Below, piece by piece: positions 1 through 10,147 of a DNA stretch of 64,000 nucleotides. The stretch is from Limnephilus marmoratus (Eukaryota > Arthropoda > Insecta > Trichoptera > Limnephilidae). Where the stretch lies: contig OU862916.1 in assembly GCA_917880885.1 (NCBI GenBank), forward strand, positions 46,536,831 to 46,600,830, read 5' to 3'. The position numbers and the translations under genes are program-made. The first letter of the stretch is position 1. Each line of letters begins with the position of its first letter. The notes under the pieces are model-generated. The model did no database searches. It saw only the letters and a list, made by a program, of their open reading frames with translations, and was not told where the DNA came from.

Positions 1-784
1 TTCTAGCAGAAAAAAGGGGTTAGATAGTTTGAAATTACACATTAACTGATATTTAGGAAAAATAAATAGGAGATGAGAATGTGGATTGTCGTGATTAAAA
101 GAAATGTGTAACAGTAAACACGCAAAAACATTTTTGCAAATAGGCAGGCTGAACACTTTTCTTATATTAATATTTTTTTTTATCGGCTAGTTTTTTTATG
201 ATCTCATCTAGAATGGGGATATTGTTGCATTTAAATTGTAAAACATGTTAGCTATCAATCATTTTAGTACTTTACTTTCATGTAATTTTTGGTGCTTTAC
301 AGTTTTGTTCCATTTTCTACACATATGCTAGAATGTTCTTTCAGAATAAATGGGTATAATGTCACTTACGTCGTCTCCAGAGACATTCGTTATTTATAAG
401 TACTGGGACCAGTATTCTCCAGTACTACAATATGCTTATTAAAAGATTTAGGTTCTTTGAATCAAAATCACTGTTTATTGACGTATCGTAATTTATAAAC
501 ATAGTTCAGAGGACTAACATAATTTCTTACTGGAAGCTGGATTTTGTCTGCCAAGCCCAAGGATAATAATGACTCTGGACAACTACCGTCGGCAGATTTC
601 GTAAACGAGACGTGTGACCCATAGGCAACTAAAGCAATGTGAGAACTAATCGTTAACTAATTATGATACCTTCACACAGAATCATGGACACCAATGAAAT
701 AATAAATTTACGTTATGTTCATTTTCAACCATTTCTGTAGTCATTTAGTTTAGTTAGAATAAGTAACGTAAACCAAATAAGTGT
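1..784. other. Unassigned AT-rich DNA
   Basis: I see no gene, RNA or repeat that I can name here. Only short chance reading frames are present. Confidence 0.5.
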
Positions 785-1590
785 TAGTGTACCTATTAAG
801 AGGAATATAAACGCTAAAAATATATCGATTTTCGATTCTCACGCCTTCAAAATTTAAAAACGAGCGTCTTATTTGCACGAGAGCAAGTAAGCACCAAAGT
901 GGTTTTTATTTATTTATTTTGTGCATAATTTTATAAGAATGAATAAAGTTAGATCAAAAAAAAGTCAAAAATGGTCTTAGTCATAAAGGAGTATTTCAAA
1001 AAAAAAAAAACTTTAAAAATATTAGATAATTCATGGAAAAAAAATCGAGTGTGCTGTAGACCTCACGACTGAAGTAAAACTTCTTTAACTCCATCTATGT
1101 TATAGGAAGAGAGAAAGAAAATGTGCCGCGCACTGCTCTCTCTTGCTCCTAGAGTGTGATACAGACAATAGGCCTGCACTGTGCTTCAGATATACGAAAC
1201 GTCACTTGCTAGGAGAGAAAGAAAATGTCACCTAATATATGAAACGTAACTCTATCTCTTTCTATCACTGACTTATATCTCCTTCTCAACTACCATCCCC
1301 TTCGCTTTTCGTAACGCTCTCGTCACGCATTCACCAGTTTACTCCCCAAGTCAAGCGTGCGTGAAGAAGTTTTACTTCAAAAATATATTTTTTAGAAGTT
1401 TACGTTTATATTTTTTGTTACGTAAATAATAATTTTATTGTAATTCCAATGCATACAAAAGGTAGTAAAAGCTTCAATTTATCCGTAGCATATTTTTTGA
1501 TGTTTGTAATTTAAACCGATTTATAGTTAAGATTAATCTAAATAGTATCTAAATAGGATTTCACGTATAACTTCATCTTAAAAAAAAAGA
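785..1590 (+). repeat. Dispersed repeat D, copy 1 (interrupted)
   Basis: This stretch is colinear with 34128-34565. Shared blocks include GAGGAATATAAACGCTA, GTGCATAATTTTATAAGAA, GCTTCAATTTATCCGTAGC and TAGGATTTCACGTAT. Relative to the second copy, this one carries about 330 extra bases in the middle, which hold the inverted-repeat element at 1070-1379. There is no coding capacity. The class of repeat D is unknown. Confidence 0.7.
1070..1379. mobile_element. Candidate MITE with 16-bp terminal inverted repeats
   Basis: The left end TGAAGTAAAACTTCTT (1070-1085) is repeated in inverted orientation at 1364-1379. The 310-bp element is non-coding and rich in GAGAGAAAGAAAATGT-type runs. It lies in the block that repeat D copy 2 lacks, which independently supports an insertion. 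I see no clear target-site duplication next to these ends, so the true ends may lie a little further out. Confidence 0.5.
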
Positions 1591-1599
1591 AAAATTGAT

Positions 1600-2490
1600 G
1601 TATTACGATGTAAGCTAGAACACAATTATTGTTGAAGTTTTCATTGGCCATTTAACCCCAAACATTAGGTTCCAGCCATCCCACATATCAGTACTATTGC
1701 GATAACGAAGTATGTTTTGTCCTAGTAATCTGATGAAGTGTAAATACGTTCCTAATTTATCTCATCGGGGCTGCTGTTGTTTGAGGATAAGTGAAGTATG
1801 CTTATTCAATAATCAGACATTTGCAGGTCCGGAGCATTTTAGCCTTAAATCCATACATTAATAAAAAACTAGCTTTTGCCCGATGCAGGAAACAACGGGT
1901 TAAAACACTAAGCAATTTGACGTGTAAATGCGGATGAAGCGAGAAGTGTGCGCCTACAAAGGGTACTGGTAGTTAGTTGACCGTTCAATTTTGTACACCT
2001 GCTCTTGGGCCACTTCGGTCGCCCGGTTCAGTACGGGCATTTTCTCGCAAAAGGGGGCTGAGGAGCTTCCTGCTCAATTTTTCAGAGCGCTATTCAGGTT
2101 GTGCAGGACGATACGTGTAATTTGTTTCCCGTAAAGCATAATTTCCTGTTGCAAAGAAGACTGATTGAGTGACTGAGCCATGAGCTCACCGCTCAATTCC
2201 GTATATCTGCTACTGAACTGTAATTTAGAAAAACCAATAGAACCTTTTCTCGAAAAAAGGGGCCTAGTAATTTTTAAAAAGTGATTGGCGTCGTCGTGCT
2301 ACAATATCAATTGCGGCATTTCATACCAATGACAACTTACCCATGTAAAATAACAGAATTTGGTTTTTTTTTAAGTAAAATTCAAATTTTAACTATTACA
2401 ATATTATACATAGATATTATTTGGAAAAAAAATAGTCGAAGATGATATTGTTGAAATTTTAAATATAAGATTGACAAAAATTACATTTAA
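1600..2490. other. Unassigned intergenic DNA
   Basis: No gene is recognisable. The string ACTAGCTTTTGCCCG near 1868 resembles the start of the dispersed repeat seen at 54331 and may be a short fragment of it. Confidence 0.4.
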
Positions 2491-2496
2491 GTGAGA

Positions 2497-2570
2497 GGTT
2501 TCAGTAGCCGAATTGGTAAGCCGTTTGTCCCGGTAAGACGAGAGGTTCTGAGTTCGAGTCCCAGTTGCAA
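2497..2570 (+). repeat. tRNA-derived SINE head
   Basis: An A-box-like TAGCCGAATTGGTAAGCC is followed about 30 bases later by a B-box-like AGTTCGAGTCCC. The flanks do not form a convincing 7-bp acceptor stem, so I read this as a tRNA-derived retroposon head and not a functional tRNA gene. A tail with known SINE features is not apparent. Confidence 0.45.
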
Positions 2571-2579
2571 TCGTCATGA

Positions 2580-3265
2580 TTTTATTTTTCTGTTTCTTGT
2601 TCTTTTTATATTTTCGTTAAAATTATTAGTGTTAGCTTATTCTTCAGTGATTAGAATATTACATTAATTTTACTTAATTTATACATTATATTACTATACA
2701 ACAAAATGGGGCTTAATGCTAGAAATGCCTATCAAATTTGGTAACTGCCAAGGGTTGAAGATTGTTTATCGTTGAAAAAATATTTTGACTTCTAAATCAG
2801 AAAGGCCACAATTTCATCAATCTAGAATCTAGGACATCTGCCGTAGGTATTCAAATAAGGGACATTTTAGAGTACTTTATGGTCTAAAACTGGCAGTAGG
2901 CATTTTTAACATTACTCACAAATTTGATGATTTGATCCTACTGGATCAAAATATAACTAAATAAAACCAAATAATTTAAAAAAAAGGTTTCTTCCTCTTT
3001 TAACAAATCTAAATTAAAATTATGTATTTTAGCACCCTTTATAAAGTTGGAAATATTCTATTTCCATATGGCCTGGTGAAAAATCGACAATTAAATTTGA
3101 AATTTTGCACGAAATCTCTTCCTAGTAACCAGAGATGGGAACAGCTACGTACTTCTCATTTCACATAGGTCATTAGTGAACGAATATCCCTTTTCATCAT
3201 TCTGCCTCAAATAAAGCAAGGATCGTGGTCGAAACCAGTTCTATGTTTTTTGTAGCTAAAGAAAA
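2580..3265. other. Unassigned AT-rich DNA
   Basis: Nothing recognisable; only short frames without codon bias. Confidence 0.4.
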
Positions 3266-3270
3266 AAATC

Positions 3271-3655
3271 CCTTTTTTTTTACTTGAATACCGCACAAGA
3301 GTCCCAACTGCTCCCGTCTGAAGCCAGTGAGAGTATGGCTTCCCCGATTGGAGTATGTTGTGAGGCTAAAGCTAATGGGGAAGGAAAGGAGGTAGGAAAG
3401 AGGAAGGTGGGGAAGTACCTGGCTATTCAGATCTGGTCACCAAACATGGCTAAAGCCATTTCATGCAACGTTTCAATTCTGAATGGTGATATTTCACCAG
3501 GGCGAAACTGAGAGTTTCTTCCACTCTGGAACGTGCCACAAATATACTATGTATTATTTTAAATTAATAAATTGTGAAATAACACAAATTAAACAAATAA
3601 AATTTATTTGCCACGCCGGGATTCGATCCCGCGACCTTCGGATTGCGAGTGTGCT
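3271..3655 (-). mobile_element. SINE A (tRNA-derived), near full length
   Basis: On the minus strand a tRNA-like 3' half (B box GGGATCGAATCCCG) is followed by the family body and an A-tract, which appears as the T run at 3271-3280. The body contains TTTATTTG, a TTCCAGAGTGGAAG-like motif, a CT-rich block and GGAGCAGTTGGGACTC. The same order is seen in the copies at 6735, 20033 and 41296. Its tRNA head is truncated where it abuts SINE B at 3690. Open frames here (for example 3284-3511) are by-products of the repeat. Confidence 0.75.
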
Positions 3656-3689
3656 GCAAACGCACTATATATTATTTTAAATGAATAAA

Positions 3690-4093
3690 TTGTTGTGTCA
3701 TCTTTGCGAATGCTGTTTTAAGAAAAGGAAGGAGATGAAGTTCTGGGAAGGAAACAGATGTGAAGGTTGGGTAGGAATCTAAGGATCAATGTGTCCATGC
3801 GTGAAGGACGTATGAATCCATTTCTCCCAGTGCAATGCAAGGCGATGAGTCGAGAGACTCCGGCTGGAGCGGTCTAAGTTAGATCACCCTTAACCAATCT
3901 CTCCCAATTCGGCCCGCCACAAAGTAAGTAGGTAAACTCATTCGCCGCCAAGATCTAAACAAACCTCACCCAGTGATCCCGGCTCTTCTTACTAAATGGC
4001 CAAACTTAGCGAACTACTTGTAATGACCTATTATAGCGAGTGTCGGTTATTCAATAAATGGTTCCTGGGACGACGGTACCCCTACCGCCTCCC
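3690..4093 (-). mobile_element. SINE B, long form
   Basis: Read on the minus strand it begins CAATTTGGGAGGCGG and continues through the family blocks (GGTACC near the start, the AGTGGTTCGCTAAGTTTGG region, TCTCTCGAC). It stops within the CTTCCTTTTCTTAAAA block where SINE A has joined. It therefore lacks the shared 3' hairpin seen in complete copies. Confidence 0.7.
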
Positions 4094-4640
4094 AAATTGA
4101 TAATGTTTTTGCATCATTCTCAATGGGCTTATTTATTTATATATGTTTTCCATTTGAATGATTCCCAATTCGACACTGGTTCGACAATACCATCGGATGC
4201 ATCGATGTATTCATGGAATTAACATGATTTAAGTTATTGACTGTCTGTGAGCGTTATAGATCTCAAAACATACAACATGCTCGACTGTACCAATCGAGTA
4301 ACAATCAAACTCAATCAACACACCAACAAATTAAAATTCAAAATGCATCCGGCAATGCGTCCAGTATTATTTATTTGACTTCGATAAAGCAACCAAATCC
4401 AGTTTTATTGACCGGAAGGCTGACTAATGAAATACCAACATTTTTAGCGATCATTTTTTAATATTGAAGTAAAAAATTCTGGAATTCAGGATTTTTTTTT
4501 AATGAACTACGCTCAATTAAATTCAACGATTTCTGTTTTCGAATAAAATCATTGAAAGGATTTTATAGTTTTCGATAATTTGAAGTGAAATAAAATACTA
4601 TTCAATAAATAGAAATCCATTCGGATGTAAAGCTTTTGCA
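4094..4640. other. Unassigned AT-rich DNA
   Basis: No gene recognised. The frame at 4237-4461 has no family resemblance that I can detect. Confidence 0.35.
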
Positions 4641-4654
4641 GTATAAGATCAATT

Positions 4655-5167
4655 GTAAACAGATTGTATAAACTAAAATTATTTGTTCCTATCTGCACAC
4701 TTCGAATAATTTATTTATCTCTAGCTGAATCTGTTATAAGGTATGGAATAACAGCTTGGGGATTTTCTTGTAAAACAAATATAGACCATGTTCAATCAGT
4801 GCAAAATTCATTGGTTAAATTATTAGCTGAAAAAAAATTATACAAAGAAAGGCATAATATTCCATACTTTTATCAAAGTCTCAAAATTCTTTCAGTGAGA
4901 GCAATTATGTGGTACAAAATTATATTTCAGCACATAAATAACCCTTTATATATAAACAGGCTGGAACACAACCATAATACTCGTTTTAACTTTAATGAAG
5001 GACTAATTGTACCTAAATATACAAATAAATATGGACAAAGAACGTTAAATTGCATGATTCCCAGTTGTTTAAACGTGCTTCCAGCTGAAATTAAAAACTG
5101 TGCCCAAAACAAACAATTGGTAAACTTACTGAAGACTTGGCTCACGGAAAGAATTAATTTGTATTAG
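4655..5167 (+). pseudogene. LINE family A reverse transcriptase, C-terminal fragment
   Basis: A frame of about 170 residues matches the region after the catalytic palm of non-LTR reverse transcriptases. It has the thumb-like signature YLSLAESVIRYGITAWG followed by VQSVQNSLVKLL, and ends in KTWLTERINLY. The fingers and palm, including the YxDD motif, and the endonuclease are absent, so this is a 5'-truncated and inactive copy, the usual outcome of target-primed reverse transcription. Coding sense runs upstream of any ATG (VNRLYKLKLF at 4655), so no start codon is expected. A related copy lies on the minus strand near 26.3 kb, sharing NKYGQRT. The clade looks CR1/Jockey-like, but I cannot place it more exactly. 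Confidence 0.8.
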
Positions 5168-5498
5168 CTTACAATAACATATTACTTATTCTAAAGACTT
5201 TAAAATTGTTATTCATGTTTTCATAATTTTTTTTTTTATCTAAGTATATTTCTGTAAAAAATTTAATTTTATCTTATATCTATAATTGTAAAAATGTACC
5301 TAAGTATATTTCTGTAAAAAATTTAATTTAATTTTATATCTTTAACTGTAAAAATGTAACTATTAAATCTCTATAATAAGATCTTTTATGTAAAGAACCC
5401 GTTAGACAAACTGCTAAAAAGTAGTTTATCGGGACTTTTGACTTATATTTGTAAAATGTATAAAAAAAAAAATAAATAAAAAAATAAAATTAAAAAAA
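5168..5498 (+). repeat. 3' UTR and A-rich tail of LINE family A
   Basis: Directly after the stop codon a unit of about 62 bp (AAGTATATTTCTGTAAAAAA...) occurs twice, at about 5240-5355. A conserved block follows (CCCGTTAGACAAACTGCT ... AGTAGTTTATCGGG) that can fold into a hairpin. The copy ends in an A-rich run at about 5462-5498. The same hairpin block, diverged, appears on the minus strand near 26.05 kb. Confidence 0.65.
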
Positions 5499-5665
5499 GT
5501 GAATTCGTACATTTTATATTTAAATGAACATTGCTTTTCTGAATGGATTCAATTATAATTAATAATTTTTTTTTCATAAAAAGCAATTACTTTGTGGTTA
5601 GACATTAATTACATTATAAAAAATAAAACAAACACTTTGTATTTAACCACGAATTTATTATTTTA

Positions 5666-5708
5666 TATATCTACCGGTTTCGCTTCGACCAAGCTTCCTC
5701 ATGATATA
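5666..5708 (-). ncRNA. Degenerate hammerhead ribozyme
   Basis: On the minus strand stem I is TATATC/GATATA. The core reads ATGAGGA where CTGANGA is expected. Stem II is GCTT/AAGC, followed by GAAA and the palindromic stem III ACCGGT with A at the cleavage position. The C3-to-A change removes a base that pairs with G8 in the active site, so I expect little or no cleavage. The other stems are intact. Confidence 0.6.
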
Positions 5709-5861
5709 ATAATAACTAAATATTAAGACAGAGTTATCAGTTATATATAAGTTGAGCGACAAAGGGAGAAAGAATATGACAAAAGAACATAGTTAGACAG
5801 AGACAAAGTATTTGAAAGCGGTAAAATAGATAATCAATTAAACTATCTATAAAGAAGATAG

Positions 5862-6182
5862 TATTCTACTAAAGATAAAGAAGATAGTTTATCTCATTCG
5901 GATATCTATAAACTCACCTGCAATGATTGTCCTGCTTTCTATACTGGAAAAACATCACGAAATGTCAATATTAGGGTAAACGAACATTTACGCTGTTTGA
6001 ATGGAAAGGATTTCTCTGAGCTTGCAAATCACTTAATCTCAGCAGACCACAGTTTTAATAAAATTTCAGGAACGCGCATGTTACATAAAAACAGTATTGG
6101 TATAAAATTAGATAACTTAGAAGCCTTAGAAATAAGAAAATCATTAAATACTAATATGTCAGAATTCCTACTTCGTGGTTAA
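5862..6182 (+). pseudogene. GIY-YIG endonuclease fragment of a Penelope-like element
   Basis: The frame is open from 5862 to the TAA at 6180-6182 and has no upstream start. It shows IYKLTCNDCPAFYTGKTSRN, the Penelope-type GIY-YIG signature with its CxxC (normally YIG.T.R), followed by RVNEHLR and the downstream LDNLEALEIRKSL segment that ends such proteins. In complete elements this domain sits C-terminal to the reverse transcriptase and nicks target DNA. Only the endonuclease half survives here. The stop lies just before the conserved CGTGGTTAAATACAAAG block that begins the terminal repeat. Family assignment rests on these motifs and is strong; function in this copy is very unlikely. Confidence 0.85.
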
Positions 6183-6419
6183 ATACAAAGTGTTTGCTTC
6201 TTCAAACTTCGCAAATTTATTTTGTGGCATCATTTTTCATATAATGAATAACTGCTTACTTTGTATAAAACCACTATTTTTAAAAAAATATCAACATGTT
6301 TCGACAACAATGTTGTCTTCATCAGGATATGTTACTAATATTTATTTATTTTATTGATATTGTTTTAAAAATAGTGGTTTTATACAAAGTAATCAGTTAT
6401 TCATTATACAAAGTGTTTG
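6183..6419 (-). mobile_element. Penelope-like fold-back (ii) nested in element (i), 14-bp TSD
   Basis: The insert 6197-6405 is flanked by ATACAAAGTGTTTG at 6183-6196 and 6406-6419. Its arms are inverted: ATGAATAACTGCTTACTTTG on the left and the complement of the ATAGTGGTTTTATACAAAG block on the right. A hammerhead lies between the arms. Removing the insert restores the continuous right arm of element (i), so this insertion is the younger of the two. Confidence 0.75.
6288..6330 (-). ncRNA. Hammerhead ribozyme, all core motifs intact
   Basis: On the minus strand stem I is ATATC (from 6326-6330) paired with GATAT (from 6288-6292), 5 of 5. The core CTGATGA comes from 6319-6325. Stem II is GACAAC/GTTGTC, 6 of 6. 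GAAA comes from 6299-6302, and the stem III strand is the palindrome ACATGT with U at the cleavage position. Penelope-like elements are known to carry minimal hammerheads with very short stem III that can act as dimers. Self-cleavage of this copy is an inference. Confidence 0.8.
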
Positions 6420-6734
6420 TTTTATTTTTTATAATAATATTTTATCGGCTTATTTTTCAAACGTTCATGTACTTTTCCACGCTTAAAAATTAAATACTTC
6501 ATTTGAACTAAGTATTACATTAGGTAGTACAAAAGTTACATAAATTTTTTTTCAATATACTACAAGAAGAAATTAGAAGGATTAAAAAATCAAAACTCTC
6601 TCAAGAAGCAATTTAATAACATTCTAAGTTAATTCTTAATTTTTAAGTAACTATTTTTGCTTTAATTAATCTTACAAATTTCCAATTAAAAAAACAAAAT
6701 TAAATAATGTTTTTTGTTTTCTAATAACTAGGGG

Positions 6735-7115
6735 TAAGGACCTTGACTCGCAATCCGTAGGTCGCGGGGATCAAATCCCGACGGCGCGGCGTGGGCAAAT
6801 AAATTTTATTTGATTAGTTTGTATTATTTCACAATTAATTCATTAAAAATAATAATATATAGTATATTTGCGGCACGTTCCAGAGTGGAAGGTACTCTCA
6901 GTATCGCCCTGGTATAAGACCACCTTTCATTCAAACTTGTTGAAATTGCTTTAGCCGTATTCAGTGACTAGATTTGAATAGCCAGGCTGGTACTTTTCCA
7001 CCTTCCTCTCCCCCATCTCCTTCCCCACCCCACTACCTTCAGCCTCACAACATACCCCAATTGCGGATACCATAGTCTCCCTGGCTCCAGACGGGAGCAG
7101 CTCAGACTCTTGTGA
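6735..7115 (+). mobile_element. SINE A copy
   Basis: It starts inside the tRNA-like head (CTTGACTCGCAATCCGTAGG, B box near GGGATCAAATCCCG), then AAATAAATTTTATTTG, the TTCCAGAGTGGAAGG motif, the CT-rich block and GGGAGCAGCTCAGACTC. It ends at GGTATTCACA and an A-rich run. The first part of the tRNA head is missing. Confidence 0.75.
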
Positions 7116-7499
7116 GGTATTCACATAAATATAAAAATTAAATTAAATTCTAGAATTTGCTTTGAATTAAACAATATTCTTAAACAATGTATTAAACGAA
7201 ACTTTTTTTTTTCAGAAAAAGTGAGTATATATACGTAAGTCCTACAACATTTCTAATGTGTTTTTCTTTTTTTTTTCAGCAACTTTTCTGTTTGGAAAAA
7301 GTTAAGAGAGGTCGGCAGAGTGCATATAACTTATCAGGTAACTAAAACTTTTAATTACATTTTATATTTGCATATACATTTTAGTACAAACTCGTTGGGT
7401 ATAGTATTCGTAACAAAAATAATGACCTTCATTAGAAAATTTACCAGTGTTTCAGAATAAAACATATTTGGAAAAATATATCTGCTTTATCAAAAATTT

Positions 7500-7843
7500 C
7501 AATTTGGGAGGCGGGAATGGGTACCGCCGCCCCGGGAACCTTTATTGGACAACCAACGCCTCTGCCATAGGTCACCCCAAGTGGTTCGCTACGTTTGGTG
7601 ATTTAGCAGGGGTGCCCGGGTCCATGGGGTGAGGTTTGTCTAGGTCTTGGAGGCGGATGACCAGGACATACTGAACCCCAGATTCCTACCCACCCCTTAA
7701 ACCCTTTTCCTTCCCAGAACTCTCCTCTCCTTCCTTTTCTTAAAAAAACCCTCCACACAGCATCCCCAAAGATGACACAGGCCCTGAGGGAAATTATTTT
7801 CCTCAAGGCCTCCTGTGTGGAGCTCATGTAAAAAAAAAAAAAA
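7500..7843 (+). mobile_element. SINE B, short form with 3' hairpin and poly(A)
   Basis: It runs from CAATTTGGGAGGCGGG through CCCCGGGAACCTTTATTGG and GGTGCCCGGGTCCAT to the 3' tail. The tail folds as GGCCCTGAGG / CCTCAAGGCC inside an outer stem CCACACAG / CTGTGTGG, then GAGCTCATGT and an A-run. The same tail ends LINE family F. Frames on either strand here are not genes. Confidence 0.8.
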
Positions 7844-7887
7844 ATTCATATTAACTTAGGTTATGAACTTTACTTACCGGTTGAAAC

Positions 7888-8165
7888 TACGACGGGCTCT
7901 GTGTCGATGGGTAAGTCTCTTGACTATGAATCTGAAAATCGCGGATTCAATTCCGGCTATTGATTAATGTGGTTAGTTTTTCAATTAATTCACCTAAAAT
8001 AATATAACGAATAGCATATTTGCATCTCATTCCATACTGGAATATACCCACGGTTGTGCCCCCGTGAAAGATTACCATTCAGAAATGAAACTTTGCTTGT
8101 AATTGCGTTAGCCTTTTTTGGCAACAAGAATAGCAAGGTGCTTCTACACCTTCCTCTTCCCTTTA
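7888..8165 (+). mobile_element. SINE A copy, diverged, truncated by SINE B
   Basis: The tRNA-like head (7888-7960; B box GGATTCAATTCCG) and the first two-thirds of the body are recognisable, ending at the CTACACCTTCCTCTTCCC block where SINE B begins at 8171. It is more diverged than neighbouring SINE A copies, which suggests greater age. Confidence 0.6.
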
Positions 8166-8170
8166 ATATA

Positions 8171-8510
8171 CAATTTTAGAGGCGGGAATGGGTACCGCCG
8201 CCCCGGGAACCTTTATTGGATAACCAACACCTTTGCAACAGGTCACTCCAAGTGGTTCGCTGCGTTTGGTGATTTTGCAGGGGTGCCCGGGTCCATAGGG
8301 TGAGGTTTGTCTAGGTCTTGGAGGCGGATGACCTGGACACACTGAACCCCATATTCCTACCCACCCCTTAAACCCTTTTCCTTCCCAGAACTCTCCTCTC
8401 CTTTCTTTCCTTTGAAAAAACCCTCCACACAGCATCCCCAAAGATGATATAGGCCCTGAGGGAAATTATTTTCTTCTGTGCCTCCTGTGTGGAGCTCACG
8501 TAAAAAAAAT
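8171..8510 (+). mobile_element. SINE B, short form
   Basis: It is nearly identical to the copy at 7500-7843, including GGTACCGCCGCCCCGGGAAC and the 3' hairpin tail with CTGTGTGGAGCTCA before the A-run. The high identity of two copies 670 bp apart points to recent activity or local duplication. Confidence 0.8.
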
Positions 8511-8519
8511 ATAGATATA

Positions 8520-9570
8520 TATTATATGGTTACACGCGTTACTTCGGTTCGATATTCATTTATGAATCTAATTGGTAAGATTATCTACGTTATAAAATTT
8601 CGACTTATACTGCATATGGAAATGGGCATTTTTTCCAACGTTGATTAAGCATACGGGCAAATAAAAAAAATCGGTTTTTCGGGTTGGTCTTGGAGGTATG
8701 TGATTTTTTTATAAAATTCCTTTTTGACACTCATTTTAATTAATTGTCTTTAGCTTATTATCTAACCAACTTACTAACCATTTCACCATTTAACTGCAGC
8801 TGTAGTCAGAGGGGATAGACTGCCAAGCACCCTGCTCTTGGCATTAGGAGATACTATAAACTATCATAAACTTTCAGTAGCCATAATAGCTTATTCGTAG
8901 GAGCTAGTTTATGAGCTCTGGTCAATAAGATTGTTGGTACTATACCAAAAAATCCTCACTCTCTATAATAGATGAATAGAAAAAACATTTATTGTTATCA
9001 AGTTTAATTTGTAGAATTCCATTTTAATTTTAATTTATTTTAAAAATTATTAATTTATTTTAAAACAGTTTATTCTGTTTCGCCTTCTGACGGCATTATC
9101 ATTGTATAAAAAAAAATTAACATTACAAACGTATTTACATAATAGGCCACAAAATTTACAAAATAGGTCACAAACGAGCTTTGTTTCATGGTATTCTTCT
9201 TCTACTGGTGACTTCTCCGATACAATACGATGCCTTCGGATAGTGATCGGATATGTGCAATAATTGCAACATGCATCCCACAAAAAATAGATCTACAAAA
9301 TTATTAGGTTTCTGTTCTTTTTACTGCTTTGATGAAAATAAGATTGTCGACAAATCGTGCCCTTGGGACAACAAGATGTCTGCCGATGGTATTAAACTGA
9401 GATATTGTTCATAGTTCGTATCGTATCGTATAACACTGAAAAAAAAACGCAGAAAACATCGTAATTGAAATACCTTTATATTTAAGAAAATTTTAGCAAA
9501 GACAAGTGGTATTTAGCCAAACAACTAAGCACAAAAAAAACACAAATATTTGCACTTTAGTTCCTTTCTT
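8520..9570. other. Mostly unassigned; one hammerhead-like relic
   Basis: At 9060-9110 the minus strand carries TGATAATGCC ... AGAAGGCGAAACAG, the same motif as in the fold-back at 35661-35858. The rest is AT-rich and unassigned. Confidence 0.35.
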
Positions 9571-9574
9571 TTAC

Positions 9575-9977
9575 ATAAGCTTCACATAGGATACCGTGAG
9601 GAAAAAATCTCTCAGGGGATATGTCATCTTTGAAGATGCTGTATGTAGGGTCTTTTTAAGAAAAGGAAGGAGAAAATGTTCTGAGATGAAAAAGGATGAA
9701 GGGTGACGGGCATATAAATCCATCTCTCCCATTCAGATGCAAGACGAGGGATCGAGAAAGTTCAGCTGGAAATGTCTAGATTTGGTCTCCCTCAACCAGT
9801 CTCTACGATCCGGCCCGCCACGCAGTAGGTAGGTAAATGCATTCATCTAGACTAGACAAACCTTACCCCATGAACTCGATAACCCCTGCTAAGACATCAA
9901 ACTTGGAGTCACTATGGGGGTGTTGGTTTTCCAATAAATAGTTCCTGGGGTAGTGGTACCCATACCCGCCTGCCAAA
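9575..9977 (-). mobile_element. SINE B, long form
   Basis: The minus-strand copy runs from the CAAATTAA end at about 9977 to the hairpin tail at 9580-9650. The tail has decayed: GCTTCACATAGGATACCGTG stands in place of GCTCCACACAGGAGGCCCTG. The middle retains CTCCCATTCAGATGCAAG and GGCCCGCCACGCAGTAGG. Confidence 0.65.
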
Positions 9978-10147
9978 TTAATTATAGGCGGATGGAAACA
10001 TGTTGTCTTTAAGTGTACATGCCACCACGATGCTTAAAAACTTGTTATCATTTGCAGATAGAAAATGCCCGTAAAATTTGCAAATGAAAAGCCTTTGCTC
10101 TAAAAATAAAAATAAAGTTTTTATACAGAACTGAGTTGGGAGGCGTT

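Larger units (their letters stand above)
5560..6432 (+). mobile_element. Penelope-like element (i), 5'-truncated, with inverted terminal copy
   Basis: The left part (5602-5655) is the inverted complement of the right part (6169-6196 continuing at 6408-6432), sharing CGTGGTTAAATACAAAGTG. Between them lies a plus-strand GIY-YIG endonuclease reading frame. An inverted partial copy of the terminal repeat upstream of a truncated body is a typical Penelope-like arrangement. The right arm is split by a second Penelope-like insertion at 6197-6405. Reverse transcriptase is missing. Confidence 0.7.

Noticed and set aside
2497..2570. Functional tRNA gene
   Set aside because: A and B boxes are present but no acceptor stem can be formed.
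7603..7827. Conserved protein shared with the frame at 8163-8441
   Set aside because: The similarity comes from two nearly identical SINE B copies, not from a gene family.
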